Source: Bacillota bacterium
Lineage (GTDB): Bacteria > Bacillota > Limnochordia > Limnochordales > ZCTH02-B6
Assembly: GCA_017578085.1 (NCBI GenBank)
Contig: PKQR01000007.1
Span: 1 to 39,522 of the forward strand
Direction: 5' to 3'
DNA length: 39,522 nucleotides
This document shows, piece after piece, positions 7,548-16,229 of this stretch; the stretch's first letter is position 1, and the number at the start of each line of letters is the position of its first letter. Position numbers and translations under genes: made by a program. The notes under the pieces are model-generated. The model was given only the letters and a program-made list of their open reading frames with translations. It did no database searches and was not told the origin of the DNA.

Positions 7548-8578
7548 GAGGCCACCCCCTGCACCGGCAAGGCGGACAGCAGTTCCAACAACCGTTCCCG
7601 CCGGATCCAGCCGACGACGCGGCCGTTGTCGTCCACGACGGGAGTGTCGGCCAAACCGTTGAGGATCGCGGCCGACAAAGCGTCCCGCAGCGTGGCCGTG
7701 GCCGGCACGGCCGCCGGGGCCCGTCCAGCCGGCGTCCCTTCGGGCGCAGCGCCGCCCGCTTCGTCCGTTGCGGTTGCCTGCCCGTTGCGCAAGGCCGCGG
7801 GCTCCATCACCCGGGACACCGGCACCAGCCCCAGGGCTTTGAGCACCCGGTCCCCGCCAACGAAGTCCTGGACAAACTCGTCCGCCGGCCGCCAGAGGAT
7901 GGCCTCGGGCGTGTCGTATTGCACCAGCCTGCCCTGGCGCATGATGGCGATGCGGTCCGCCAGCTTGAGGGCTTCGTGGATGTCGTGGGTGACAAAGACG
8001 ATGGTCTTTTTGACCACCCGCTGGATGGCGAGCAACTCGCCCTGGAGCCGTTCCCGGGTGATGGGGTCCAAGGCGCCAAAGGGCTCATCCATAAGCAGGA
8101 TGGGCGGATCCGCCGCCAGCGCCCGGGCTACCCCCACCCGCTGCTGTTCGCCGCCGGAAAGCTGCCGCGGGTATTTGTTGCGGTTGGTGGCCGGGTCGAG
8201 CCCCACCAGCGTCAATAACTCGTCGACCCGTTCGTCAATGCGGCCTTGGGGCCAACCGAGAAGCCGCGGCACCACGCCTACGTTTTGGGCAACGGTCATG
8301 TGCTCAAACAAGCCCACGCCCTGGATCACGTAGCCGATCTGCCGCCGCAGCTCTTCGGCCGGCACGCGATCATTGGGCTCGCCGTTGATCAAGATGCGCC
8401 CGGTGGTGGGCTCCACCAACCGGTTGATCATGCGCAGGCTGGTCGTCTTGCCGCAGCCCGACGGGCCGATGAGCACACAGGTTTCCCCGGGCATGATGGC
8501 CAGGTTGAGGTTGTCTACGGCCTTCTTTTGCCCGTACAGTTTGGTGACACCTTCAAACACAATAATCGGTTGGCTCAT
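7544..8578 (-). CDS. yehX: Osmoprotectant ABC transporter ATP-binding protein with C-terminal CBS domain (YehX-type)
   Basis: 344 residues. Walker A is GPSGCGKTT, the signature is LSGGEQQRVGVARAL and Walker B is ILLMDEPFGALD, followed by the switch HD. The segment RLVEPTTGRILINGEP is typical of glycine betaine ATPases. After residue 240 or so an alanine/glycine-rich linker leads to a single CBS motif (TLRDALSAAILNGLADTPVVDDNGRVVGWI). In OpuA-type systems CBS domains sense ionic strength or nucleotides. The frame continues upstream, but ATG 8578 overlaps the preceding permease stop in ATGA and is the natural start. Confidence 0.9.
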   Translation of the reverse strand: MSQPIIVFEGVTKLYGQKKAVDNLNLAIMPGETCVLIGPSGCGKTTSLRMINRLVEPTTGRILINGEPNDRVPAEELRRQIGYVIQGVGLFEHMTVAQNVGVVPRLLGWPQGRIDERVDELLTLVGLDPATNRNKYPRQLSGGEQQRVGVARALAADPPILLMDEPFGALDPITRERLQGELLAIQRVVKKTIVFVTHDIHEALKLADRIAIMRQGRLVQYDTPEAILWRPADEFVQDFVGGDRVLKALGLVPVSRVMEPAALRNGQATATDEAGGAAPEGTPAGRAPAAVPATATLRDALSAAILNGLADTPVVDDNGRVVGWIRRERLLELLSALPVQGVAS

Positions 8579-9819
8579 GCCGAAACCCCCCTGGACATGC
8601 GCAGGCCTTTCGGCGTCAGCCAGCGGGCGAGCCAGCCCAGGAGCAGGTCTACCGCGATGGCAACCAGCACCGCGGGGATCGCTCCGAGGAGGATATGGGC
8701 GATGCTGGCCCGGTTGATGCCCTGGAGGATGTAGTAGCCGAGCCCTCCCCCGCCGATGAGCTGAGCGAGGGTCGCGATCCCGATGAGCAGCACCGCCGTC
8801 TGCCGTACGCCGGCCATGATGATGGGCAGCGCGTGGGGCAAGAGCACCATGAACATGATCTGCCGCGGCGTCATGCCCATGCCGCGGGCCGCATCCACTT
8901 GGGCGGCCGAAACGCTGTGCAGGCCCGCATGGGTGTTGCGGATAACCGGCAGCAGCCCGTACAGGGCCAGCCCCGTAATGGCTGGGGCCGCTCCGAGGCC
9001 GCCGATCCCGTAGCTGCGGAGCACCGGGTAGGCGTTGGCCAGGGCGGCGAAAGGCTCCATGAGCATGGCAAACAAGGCCAAGGAAGGCAGTGTCAAGATG
9101 ACGCCGGACACATACAGCGCCGCCTGGGCCACCCGTTCCCGGTAGTAGCCCCAGATGCCGATGGTGACACCGATGACGATGCTCAAGCCGGCCGATACAC
9201 CGGCCAGCCACAGATGTTCCCTGAGCCGGCGTTGGATCCCGCCGCTTTGGGCTTCCTCCTGAAACACCCGCCACAGCCAGTTCTCCGCCGGCTCGGCCCG
9301 GAAGACGAGCCAGGCCCCGTGGGCGATGACCAGCAGCACCGGCAGCCAAAGCATCGACCAGAGGGCCGAAGGCATACGGCCCGCCCGACGGACGTTGAGG
9401 ACGCCCGCGTAGATGAGCAGCCCGTAGCCGGCCAAGGACAGCCACACGCCGCTGCCCCATAAGGCCACATTGGCCACCGCACCCTGGGCGCGCCCGGCGG
9501 CGATCAAGGGCTCACTGGTGCCCCACACGGCCAAAAGCCCAGCGCTGCCGGCCGCCCACAGCCACCAGCCCCCTCGCGGACCCAGCGGCCGGGCGCTCAC
9601 CAGGAGCGCGACCGCTGCCGGGGCCGCGAGGAGGCAGGCGGCGGGCCAACCGCCTAAGGACGACACCGTGCTGGTCCGCACCAGAAACTTTGAGCCAAGG
9701 GCTAGCGGATTCGGGGCGCTCTGGATCCACGGCAGGCCGCCCACCGCGACGAGGGCCAGCGCCGCGCCGGCGATCCCGAGCCAGCTGCGGCTGCCGGCCG
9801 TTCTCGCGGGGCCGCTCAT
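8575..9819 (-). CDS. yehY: Osmoprotectant ABC transporter permease with N-terminal membrane extension (YehY-type)
   Basis: 414 residues. The first 185 or so form several extra transmembrane helices and loops. The C-terminal half is a standard permease domain with DAARGMGMTPRQIMFMVLLPHALPIIMAGVR and GGGGLGYYILQGI. The long N-terminus is the distinguishing mark of YehY (about 385 residues in E. coli) compared with the short OpuCB/OpuCD permeases. The ATG at 9819 overlaps the osmF stop. Together with the shorter YehW-type subunit it should form the membrane channel of the importer. Confidence 0.87.
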   Translation of the reverse strand: MSGPARTAGSRSWLGIAGAALALVAVGGLPWIQSAPNPLALGSKFLVRTSTVSSLGGWPAACLLAAPAAVALLVSARPLGPRGGWWLWAAGSAGLLAVWGTSEPLIAAGRAQGAVANVALWGSGVWLSLAGYGLLIYAGVLNVRRAGRMPSALWSMLWLPVLLVIAHGAWLVFRAEPAENWLWRVFQEEAQSGGIQRRLREHLWLAGVSAGLSIVIGVTIGIWGYYRERVAQAALYVSGVILTLPSLALFAMLMEPFAALANAYPVLRSYGIGGLGAAPAITGLALYGLLPVIRNTHAGLHSVSAAQVDAARGMGMTPRQIMFMVLLPHALPIIMAGVRQTAVLLIGIATLAQLIGGGGLGYYILQGINRASIAHILLGAIPAVLVAIAVDLLLGWLARWLTPKGLRMSRGVSA

Positions 9820-10763
9820 TAGCGGATCACTCCGATGCGCTGCAGGAAGTCACGGGCGACGGCAGCCGGCTGGCGGCCATAGACGTCCACTTCCGCGTTG
9901 AGCTCGGCCAGCGTCCGCCCATCCAAGTGCGCGAACACCTGGCACAGGACTTCCTCCAGCTGCGGATAGGCCTGCAGCACTTCGGCCCGCACTACCGGCG
10001 CCGGCTGGTAAATGGGCATGGCGCCTTGGGGGTCTTCCAGCACCAGCAGGTCGAACGCGGCGATGGTGCCGTCGGTGCCAAACACCATTGCGGCGTTGAC
10101 GCCGTTGGCGCCGTTGGCCAGCGCCTGGGCGGTGGCATAGGACCCCTGCGCCAGGACAAACACGTCACCGCGGGGGATGGAAAAGCCGTACGTCTGCTCA
10201 AAGGCCTGCAGCCCGTCCGGCCGGTCGATGAACTCGGGATTGGAGGCGAAGATCACCCGGCCGCCGGCATTGATGTAGGCGGCCAGGTGCGCCACCGTGT
10301 ACACGCCGTTTTCTTCCGCCCAGTGGCGACGCACGGCAATGGCATAGGTGTTGTTGGCGTCAGCCGGGCACAGCCACACGAGGCCGTTGCGCTCGAGATC
10401 CACCTCCCGCACCAGGGCCGTCGAGGTCTCCGGGTTGGACCACACCTCCCGGGGGACGTCGAGCCCGTAGCCGCTGAAATGGACCAGCAGCGCGGTGCCC
10501 GTGTATTCGGCATAGACGTCGATCTCGCCCGTCTCCAGGGCCTGGCGCACCACGGCGGTGCCGCCAAGGCTCAGCCTGTTTTCCACGGGCAGGCCGTGCG
10601 CGGCCAGCGCCTGCAGGATGAGCTCGCCGAGCACCAACTGTTCGGTGAAGTTCTTGGAACCGACCCGGATCGGGGTCTGCGCCAGGGCCGCGAAAGGCCC
10701 GGCGGCCAAGAGCAACATGACTAGACCAACGGCCAGCAGGGATCGTAGACGAAGCAACGGCAT
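9819..10763 (-). CDS. osmF: Glycine betaine/osmoprotectant-binding protein (OsmF/YehZ-type)
   Basis: About 314 residues. A signal peptide (MPLLRLRSLLAVGLVMLLL, ending ALAQ) precedes the mature start TPIRVGSKNFTEQ. EIDVYAEYTGTAL, PANNTYAIAVRR-like and GVNAAMVFGTDGTIAAFDL segments resemble E. coli OsmF closely. It should capture glycine betaine or a related quaternary amine outside the membrane. There is no cysteine in the signal region, so it is not an obvious lipoprotein. ATG 10763 is chosen because GAGGGAGG lies just upstream and the signal peptide starts there; the frame extends 25 codons further without support. It is the first gene of the operon behind the 10900-10929 promoter. Confidence 0.9.
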   Translation of the reverse strand: MPLLRLRSLLAVGLVMLLLAAGPFAALAQTPIRVGSKNFTEQLVLGELILQALAAHGLPVENRLSLGGTAVVRQALETGEIDVYAEYTGTALLVHFSGYGLDVPREVWSNPETSTALVREVDLERNGLVWLCPADANNTYAIAVRRHWAEENGVYTVAHLAAYINAGGRVIFASNPEFIDRPDGLQAFEQTYGFSIPRGDVFVLAQGSYATAQALANGANGVNAAMVFGTDGTIAAFDLLVLEDPQGAMPIYQPAPVVRAEVLQAYPQLEEVLCQVFAHLDGRTLAELNAEVDVYGRQPAAVARDFLQRIGVIR

Positions 10764-10884
10764 CAGCCTCCCTCGCAGAAAGTGTGGTAAATCTCGCCCG
10801 GCTGACGGGCACACCATACCCTTCCGCCGCCCGAACACGGGGCCGCAGAGGAAGATCCGGATGGTCCAGAGGGAACCAAATGGT

Positions 10885-10918
10885 GAACCGCGTGGTTCGA
10901 GTATACGGTTTCTAGAAA
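10885..10918. promoter_or_regulatory. Palindromes within and after the osmF promoter (possible operators)
   Basis: TTTCTAGAAA (10909-10918) is a perfect palindrome lying in the spacer between the -35 and -10 boxes. GAACC-GCGT-GGTTC (10885-10898) is an inverted repeat covering the predicted start site. Both positions suit repressor binding, or a spacer-bending activator. The cognate regulator cannot be named; the RpiR-type protein at the end of the operon is one candidate. Confidence 0.45.
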
Positions 10919-10929
10919 GAGGGTGTCAA
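10900..10929 (-). promoter_or_regulatory. Strong sigma-A-type promoter of the osmF operon
   Basis: Read on the minus strand, TTGACA (10929-10924) is a perfect -35 box. TATACT (10905-10900) is a near-consensus -10 box, and the spacer is 18 bases. Transcription would start near 10893, giving a leader of about 130 bases before the osmF ATG at 10763. In a GC-rich intergenic region such a match is unlikely to be accidental. Confidence 0.75.
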
Positions 10930-10971
10930 CCGAAGGAATCCGACGGTTTTCGGCACGACATCCGACACCCT
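10920..10971. repeat. Eight-base inverted repeat in the osmF/dehydrogenase divergent region
   Basis: AGGGTGTC (10920-10927) is matched by GACACCCT (10964-10971), with 36 bases between. The left arm overlaps the osmF -35 box. The rest of the region between the divergent genes (10764-11046) shows no open reading frame I would support. Confidence 0.3.
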
Positions 10972-11046
10972 TCGAGCCAGGGAACGCTCAGCCAGCGTCG
11001 AAGTAACCAGAAATTCCCGATACCCAAAGGAGCAGGTGATCCTCCC

Positions 11047-12120
<1,074 letters not shown>

Positions 12121-12176
12121 CGGTCCGACCGCCCGTTCCGGTACAAGCTGCGATAAGCTGCAAGGAGGCGAGGCCT

Positions 12177-12839
12177 GTGCGCATGCGTCCAGGATGGAAG
12201 ATCGCTTGTAGTGCCTTGGTTCTGGCGTCGTTGGCAATCTTGCCGGGCGTCGCGTTGGCCCAGGCCGATTCCGGCTTGGCCGCGCTGGAGCGCCGCCCGT
12301 TGACCGAGGAGGAAGGCCGCCAGGTGGCTGAGGCCGCCCTGGCCTTTGCCCAGGTCACCTACACCATCGGCGACGAGACGTTCCAAGGGGTGCCCTACCG
12401 CTGGGGCGGCCGGGTGAGCGTCAACGAGTTTCTGCAGCGGGTAGCAGGTGGCGACGGTATTGAAGAGCTGGGCGTGGATGCGTCCGGCGTGGCCGTGGAA
12501 GCCCTGCGGGCCGCGATCCCCGGTGTGCGGTTCCTGGCTGCTCCTCCTGAGACGCCCGTCTTTTGGACGGACGCCACCAGCGCCGTGTTGTACCAGTTCA
12601 ATGTCGTACCGGTGGATCCAGCTGAATTGCGGGCAGGCGACCTGCTCTTCTTCCGCAGCGCCGACGGCGGCGTCGGGGGCGTGGCCGTGGTGACGGGCAA
12701 GGCCGGTACCCGGGTCGACTTTGTGGTGGCGTCGTCCCGCCAGGGCCGGGTCGTCCACACCTTTGCCCGTACCGACGGTGAGTACTGGCGAAACCAGATC
12801 CTCGGCGGAGGCCGGTTCCTCGTGCCTGTCGGCCGGTAG
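12177..12839 (+). CDS. Secreted NlpC/P60-like protein lacking all catalytic residues (pseudoenzyme)
   Basis: About 220 residues with a Sec signal peptide (hydrophobic core after MRPGWK, ending VALAQA). The body follows the NlpC/P60 plan: VPYRWGG, then the active-site segment VDASG where peptidases have DCSG, then AGDLLFFRS, then GGVAVVTG where peptidases have HVGIYLG, then FVVASS where they have FIHAS, and finally EYWRNQILGGGRFL. By this alignment the Cys is Ala102, the first His is Gly168 and the second polar residue is Val184. It is therefore unlikely to cleave peptidoglycan and may bind it or a partner instead. GTG 12177 is favoured by AAGGAGG eight bases upstream; ATG 12183 is the alternative. 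It lies 56 bases behind the dehydrogenase gene. Confidence 0.8.
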   Translation: MRMRPGWKIACSALVLASLAILPGVALAQADSGLAALERRPLTEEEGRQVAEAALAFAQVTYTIGDETFQGVPYRWGGRVSVNEFLQRVAGGDGIEELGVDASGVAVEALRAAIPGVRFLAAPPETPVFWTDATSAVLYQFNVVPVDPAELRAGDLLFFRSADGGVGGVAVVTGKAGTRVDFVVASSRQGRVVHTFARTDGEYWRNQILGGGRFLVPVGR

Positions 12840-12864
12840 CGCGGCAGGCCGCCGCAAATACCCA

Positions 12865-12900
12865 GGCCGGGCGCCTCGCCCCTTTGGGCTGCGCCCGGCC
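12865..12900. terminator. Hairpin between convergent genes (pseudo-NlpC and HAD phosphatase)
   Basis: GGCCGGGCGC (12865-12874) pairs perfectly with GCGCCCGGCC (12891-12900) around a 16-base loop. It is followed on the plus strand by CATTTCG. It lies in the 85-base gap between convergent stop codons and could serve both strands, although the T-run is short. Confidence 0.55.
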
Positions 12901-12924
12901 CATTTCGTGCCCGCCCCTGATCGT

Positions 12925-13674
12925 TTAAAGGATGCCTTCCGCCCGCAGCCGGGCCAGAAGCTCCCACATGTCCGCGTAACGGGGGAGGGAGTCGTCTGGC
13001 GCCGCGACGCCCCGGAGGGCCGGCGACGCCAAGATGCTGCTCGAGAACGAGCCCCTGTCCGGTCCCACCAAGGCGACCCGCATGCCGGCCCGAGCGGCGG
13101 CACCGTCCATGACCGTCTCGTCCCCGATCATCAGGCACTCTTCCGGTTTTACGCCGATGTGGTCGGCGATTTCCTGGAAAAACTCTGGGAACGGTTTCGA
13201 GCGGCGCATGACCTCTGAAGAGGAGATAAACCGGAAGGGCACGTCGTCCAGTCCCGCCCAGCGCAGCCGCTCCCGGATGGGGAGTTCGGGATAAAACGGG
13301 GCCGTGGCGATGACCACGTCCAATCCCCGCGCCAGGGCCGCCTCGATCAGCTCCCGCGCCCCGGGCACCGGCCGGCCCCAGGAGCGCAGCCGGGGGAAGT
13401 CGGTCTTGTAGTAGTCGTGGAAGCGGTCCAGGGCGTCGGGTGGCAGCGGCAACGCCCGGCTGAAGTCCTCCATGAACGCCTGCAGCATGGTGCGATCGGT
13501 GTCGGTTTTGGCCACGGCGGCACTCATGGAGGCGAGGACCTGCCGCTGGAAACGCTCGGGCGGGATGCAGTCGGCAAAGCGCCGGGAAACATCCGTCAAG
13601 TACTCGCGCATGAACCCGTTGAAATCGATGTCCAGCAGCGTCCCATCCAGGTCGCAGAGCAGTGCCTTGACCAT
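12925..13674 (-). CDS. HAD-family hydrolase (phosphoglycolate phosphatase-like)
   Basis: 249 residues. Motif I is CDLDGTLLD with nucleophile Asp8 and acid Asp10. Motif II is VVIATAP, motif III is the Lys in RRSKPFPEF, and motif IV is MIGDETVMDG. A helical cap lies between residues 15 and 95. This is the HAD subfamily I fold of small phosphatases acting on phosphosugars, nucleotides or similar metabolites in the cytoplasm; the substrate is not apparent. ATG 13674 has AAGGAGGG just upstream. It follows the MOSC gene by 32 bases on the same strand, so the two are probably co-transcribed. Confidence 0.8.
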   Translation of the reverse strand: MVKALLCDLDGTLLDIDFNGFMREYLTDVSRRFADCIPPERFQRQVLASMSAAVAKTDTDRTMLQAFMEDFSRALPLPPDALDRFHDYYKTDFPRLRSWGRPVPGARELIEAALARGLDVVIATAPFYPELPIRERLRWAGLDDVPFRFISSSEVMRRSKPFPEFFQEIADHIGVKPEECLMIGDETVMDGAAARAGMRVALVGPDRGSFSSSILASPALRGVAAPDDSLPRYADMWELLARLRAEGIL

Positions 13675-13706
13675 GGAAACCCTCCTTGGTGCCGTCAACA
13701 GTTGGC

Positions 13707-14192
13707 TCAGCCGGGAAGGTGGCGCTGTTCTGGTGCGACGGCCCGGACCACCGTGACGGTGTCCCCGGGCTTCACGGTGCCGCCCCGCACGACCCGGGCC
13801 AGCATGCCCCGGCGCCCCGCGATCTCCCTGATGAGCCCCGGCCGGATTTCTTCCAGGCGCTGGCACGGGGCGCAGTACTTAGTTATTTCCAGTTCGACCT
13901 CATCGCCGACGCGCAGAAGCGAACCCGCGCCCAGCGCCATGAGGTCCAAGCCCTGCACGGTCAGGTTCTCACGCACATCGCCCGGCTTGAGCCCGAGGCG
14001 CTCAAGGGTTTCGGCTTCCACGAGCAGCACCTGCCGGCTGCTGTCGGGCCGCGCATGATGGTCGCCTACCAGCCCCCAGTTCGGGCGCACCTCTGCTTCA
14101 TTGAGAAACTCCATGGGGGCCCGGTGGGCGGGGGCGATTTGTACGGACACGACGCGTCCAGCGGAAGGGTGGGTGATTTCGCTCAGCGACAT
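13707..14192 (-). CDS. MOSC domain protein
   Basis: 161 residues covering one MOSC (molybdenum cofactor sulfurase C-terminal) domain. GRVVSVQIAP, GLVGDHHARPDSSRQVLLVEAE, ENLTVQGLDL and KYCAPCQRLEEI follow in order. The KYC-x2-C segment holds the conserved cysteine region found in MOSC proteins such as YiiM and mARC relatives, which handle N-hydroxylated compounds or sulfur transfer. No molybdopterin genes are nearby, so the function stays open. The ATG at 14192 lacks a convincing ribosome binding site; no better in-frame start was seen upstream. Confidence 0.82.
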   Translation of the reverse strand: MSLSEITHPSAGRVVSVQIAPAHRAPMEFLNEAEVRPNWGLVGDHHARPDSSRQVLLVEAETLERLGLKPGDVRENLTVQGLDLMALGAGSLLRVGDEVELEITKYCAPCQRLEEIRPGLIREIAGRRGMLARVVRGGTVKPGDTVTVVRAVAPEQRHLPG

Positions 14193-14286
14193 GAGACCAT
14201 AGTTCGGCGCAGGGAGGGTTTGACCTCTTTCGCCGGGTACGGGTCAAGGCGGGGTAGGACAGGCGATGCTTGCGTACGCAGCCAGG

Positions 14287-14313
14287 GGGCCGACGCCCGT
14301 GAGGCGCCGGCCC
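14287..14313 (-). terminator. Hairpin just after the MATE transporter stop codon
   Basis: An 11-base stem (14303-14313 with 14287-14297) containing one G-T mismatch closes a 5-base loop three bases after the MATE stop on the minus strand. There is no T-run. It could reduce read-through into the MOSC gene, which begins 124 bases beyond the MATE stop. Confidence 0.4.
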
Positions 14314-14316
14314 TCG

Positions 14317-15735
14317 CTAATTTCCCCGTTGCGGGGCGTTGCTTGTCCCCGGAGCCGAGTCCGTGGCCTTGAGGAAGACGCTTTCGCACCAGCGGCCGGA
14401 CGCAAACCTCAGTCCTAGGGTCACGGCCCGCATCAAGAGGAAAGCCCCTAGGCTCCACCAGATCACGGACAGGCCGGGGCCGATCCAGCGCCAGCCGGCC
14501 AGGAGCACCGCCGCAAAGACCGCAGAGCTGACGAACATGGCGTTGCGCAGGTAACGGGTGTCGGTGGCGCCGATCATGATCCCGTCGAAGACGAAGGCCA
14601 CAGCGGCCACGGGAAGGATCACGACGACCACGCCGGTGAGGCGGCGGACCACTTCCTGCACCATGGGGTCGTGGGTGAACACCCCGGCGATCCAGTCGTC
14701 GGCGCCCAGGTAAAAGGCGCTCGCGGCCAGCGCCAAACCGGTGCCCCACATCAGGGCCGCCAACGCGCTGGCCCGGGCCCGGGCGGCGTTGCCGTGGCCG
14801 AGCCACATGCCAACCGTCGTCTCCGTGGCGTAGGCGAAGCCGTCCACCCCGTAGCTGCCCAGCGTGTAAAGCTGCAGCAGGATCGCATGGGCGGCCAGCT
14901 CGTGGGCGTTGTGGAGCCGGGCCGCGAAGGCCGTCACCGCGCCGAGGCTGGCTACCAGGGCCAGCGTGCGCAGGAAAAGGTCCCGCTGCACATGCAGGAA
15001 GCGCCGCCATGCCAGCTCCCGCACGCGCATGATCCACGTCCAGCTCCAGCGGTGGCGCACCTGCCGCCCCACGACGGCGGCCGCGGCGACAAAGCCGACG
15101 GTTTGGGCGGCCAGGCTCGCCCACGCCGCGCCCCGGATGCCGTAGGCCGGCAGGCCCCATGTGCCGGGGACGAGGAGCAGGTCGCCGGCGATATTGACGG
15201 CGTTGATGAGAACCACAAGCAGCATGGGGAGGACCGCGTCGCCTCGGCCCCGCAGGTAGCCGGTGAGCGCCATGGTCATCAGGAACGCCGGCGCCTCAAA
15301 GATGCGGATGGCGAAGTACTGTTTGGCCAGCCGATCCACTTCCGGCTCCGCGCCGATCAGCGCAAAGCCGGCCCACGCGATGGGTCCCCGCAGCAAGACC
15401 AGGAGAAACCCGATGACGGCGCCGATGGCCAGCGCCTGAAACAGCGTGCGCACGGCCTCATCGTCATCCTTGCGCCCGCTGGCCTGGGCCACCAGGGCCG
15501 TCGTCCCCATGCGCAGGAAACCAAACACCCAAAAGAGGGAGTTGAAGATGGTGTTGGCCGCAGCCGCCGCACCCAGAGGCTCCACCTCCGGCAATCGCCC
15601 GAGGACGATGGTATCCACCAGCCCTAACAGTGGCACTGCCAGGGTCGAGACGATGGTCGGCAGCGACAGGCGCAGCAGCTCCAGATGAACTTCGCGGGAA
15701 AGCCAGAGGCGTCGATGGCCTTCCTTGTCCGCCAT
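14317..15735 (-). CDS. MATE family efflux transporter (DinF-like)
   Basis: 472 residues with about twelve hydrophobic segments in two related halves. The first half starts ELLRLSLPTIVSTLAVPLLGLVDTIVLGRL, the usual MATE opening, followed by GFLRMGTTALVAQASGR. The second half contains GVDGFAYATETTVGMWLGHGN, matching the DinF branch (GfAxAAeslvGqalG-like). Substrates would be cationic drugs or metabolites exported with Na+ or H+; none can be assigned. ATG 15735 overlaps the stop of the upstream Dabb gene in ATGA, so the two are translationally coupled. Confidence 0.88.
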   Translation of the reverse strand: MADKEGHRRLWLSREVHLELLRLSLPTIVSTLAVPLLGLVDTIVLGRLPEVEPLGAAAAANTIFNSLFWVFGFLRMGTTALVAQASGRKDDDEAVRTLFQALAIGAVIGFLLVLLRGPIAWAGFALIGAEPEVDRLAKQYFAIRIFEAPAFLMTMALTGYLRGRGDAVLPMLLVVLINAVNIAGDLLLVPGTWGLPAYGIRGAAWASLAAQTVGFVAAAAVVGRQVRHRWSWTWIMRVRELAWRRFLHVQRDLFLRTLALVASLGAVTAFAARLHNAHELAAHAILLQLYTLGSYGVDGFAYATETTVGMWLGHGNAARARASALAALMWGTGLALAASAFYLGADDWIAGVFTHDPMVQEVVRRLTGVVVVILPVAAVAFVFDGIMIGATDTRYLRNAMFVSSAVFAAVLLAGWRWIGPGLSVIWWSLGAFLLMRAVTLGLRFASGRWCESVFLKATDSAPGTSNAPQRGN

Positions 15736-16025
15736 CAGAACTCGTAGTCCACGGCCAGGATGTCTTCGCACACCTGCTCCGCGTACTGCTTCACGGGCAC
15801 GTGCTCCGGGTGAGGGCCGTAGCGCTCCAGGGCCGCCCGGTCCGCGAAACGGACCACGAGGCCAATCGTGTAGCCCTTGTGCCGGTTGGTGAAGCTCTCG
15901 CCGGCCGAAAGATCCACGATGCCGTCAATCTTGCCTTTCAAGCCCCGCAGCCTTCGCAGCAGCTCATTCTTTTCGGCCTCGGTGGCGGTGGGCTTCAGCT
16001 TGAACAGGACGATGTGCTCGACCAT
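15735..16025 (-). CDS. Dabb (stress-responsive alpha/beta barrel) domain protein
   Basis: 96 residues. MVEHIVLFKLKPTATEAEKNELL, then GIVDLSAGESFTNRHKGYTIGLVVRFADRAALERYGPHPEHVPV match the ferredoxin-like Dabb fold, including the conserved HP near the end. Members dimerise; most have no proven enzymatic role, though some are cyclases in plants. ATG 16025 is preferred because the GGAGGT box is seven bases upstream. ATG 16031 would sit directly against that box. It is the first gene of the Dabb-MATE pair and is divergent from the glycosylase gene. Confidence 0.82.
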   Translation of the reverse strand: MVEHIVLFKLKPTATEAEKNELLRRLRGLKGKIDGIVDLSAGESFTNRHKGYTIGLVVRFADRAALERYGPHPEHVPVKQYAEQVCEDILAVDYEF

Positions 16026-16229
16026 GGCCATACCTCCGGTGCTCTCGCCCACGGGGTCGTGCCAGCACATATGACAACTTGGCTCCGTTTCCCGCCTGTA
16101 CAGCACTCCCCCGGAAACATGCCTGGTATCCATTCGACATCCTGCGGCGGGTTCCTTACGCCGGCGCGGCAGGAGGTCCCTCGTGGCCGCCGAACCCCTG
16201 CGGCAATTGGGGAGGTTGCCCACACTTCG

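Noticed and set aside
6558..8333. 591-codon plus-strand open frame opposite the osmoprotectant genes
   Set aside because: Low-complexity, arginine/serine-rich translation with no domain; the opposite strand encodes recognised ABC subunits.
8579..9460. Upstream extension of the ATP-binding protein frame
   Set aside because: It lies out of frame inside the YehY-type permease gene and has no similarity; the true start is ATG 8578.
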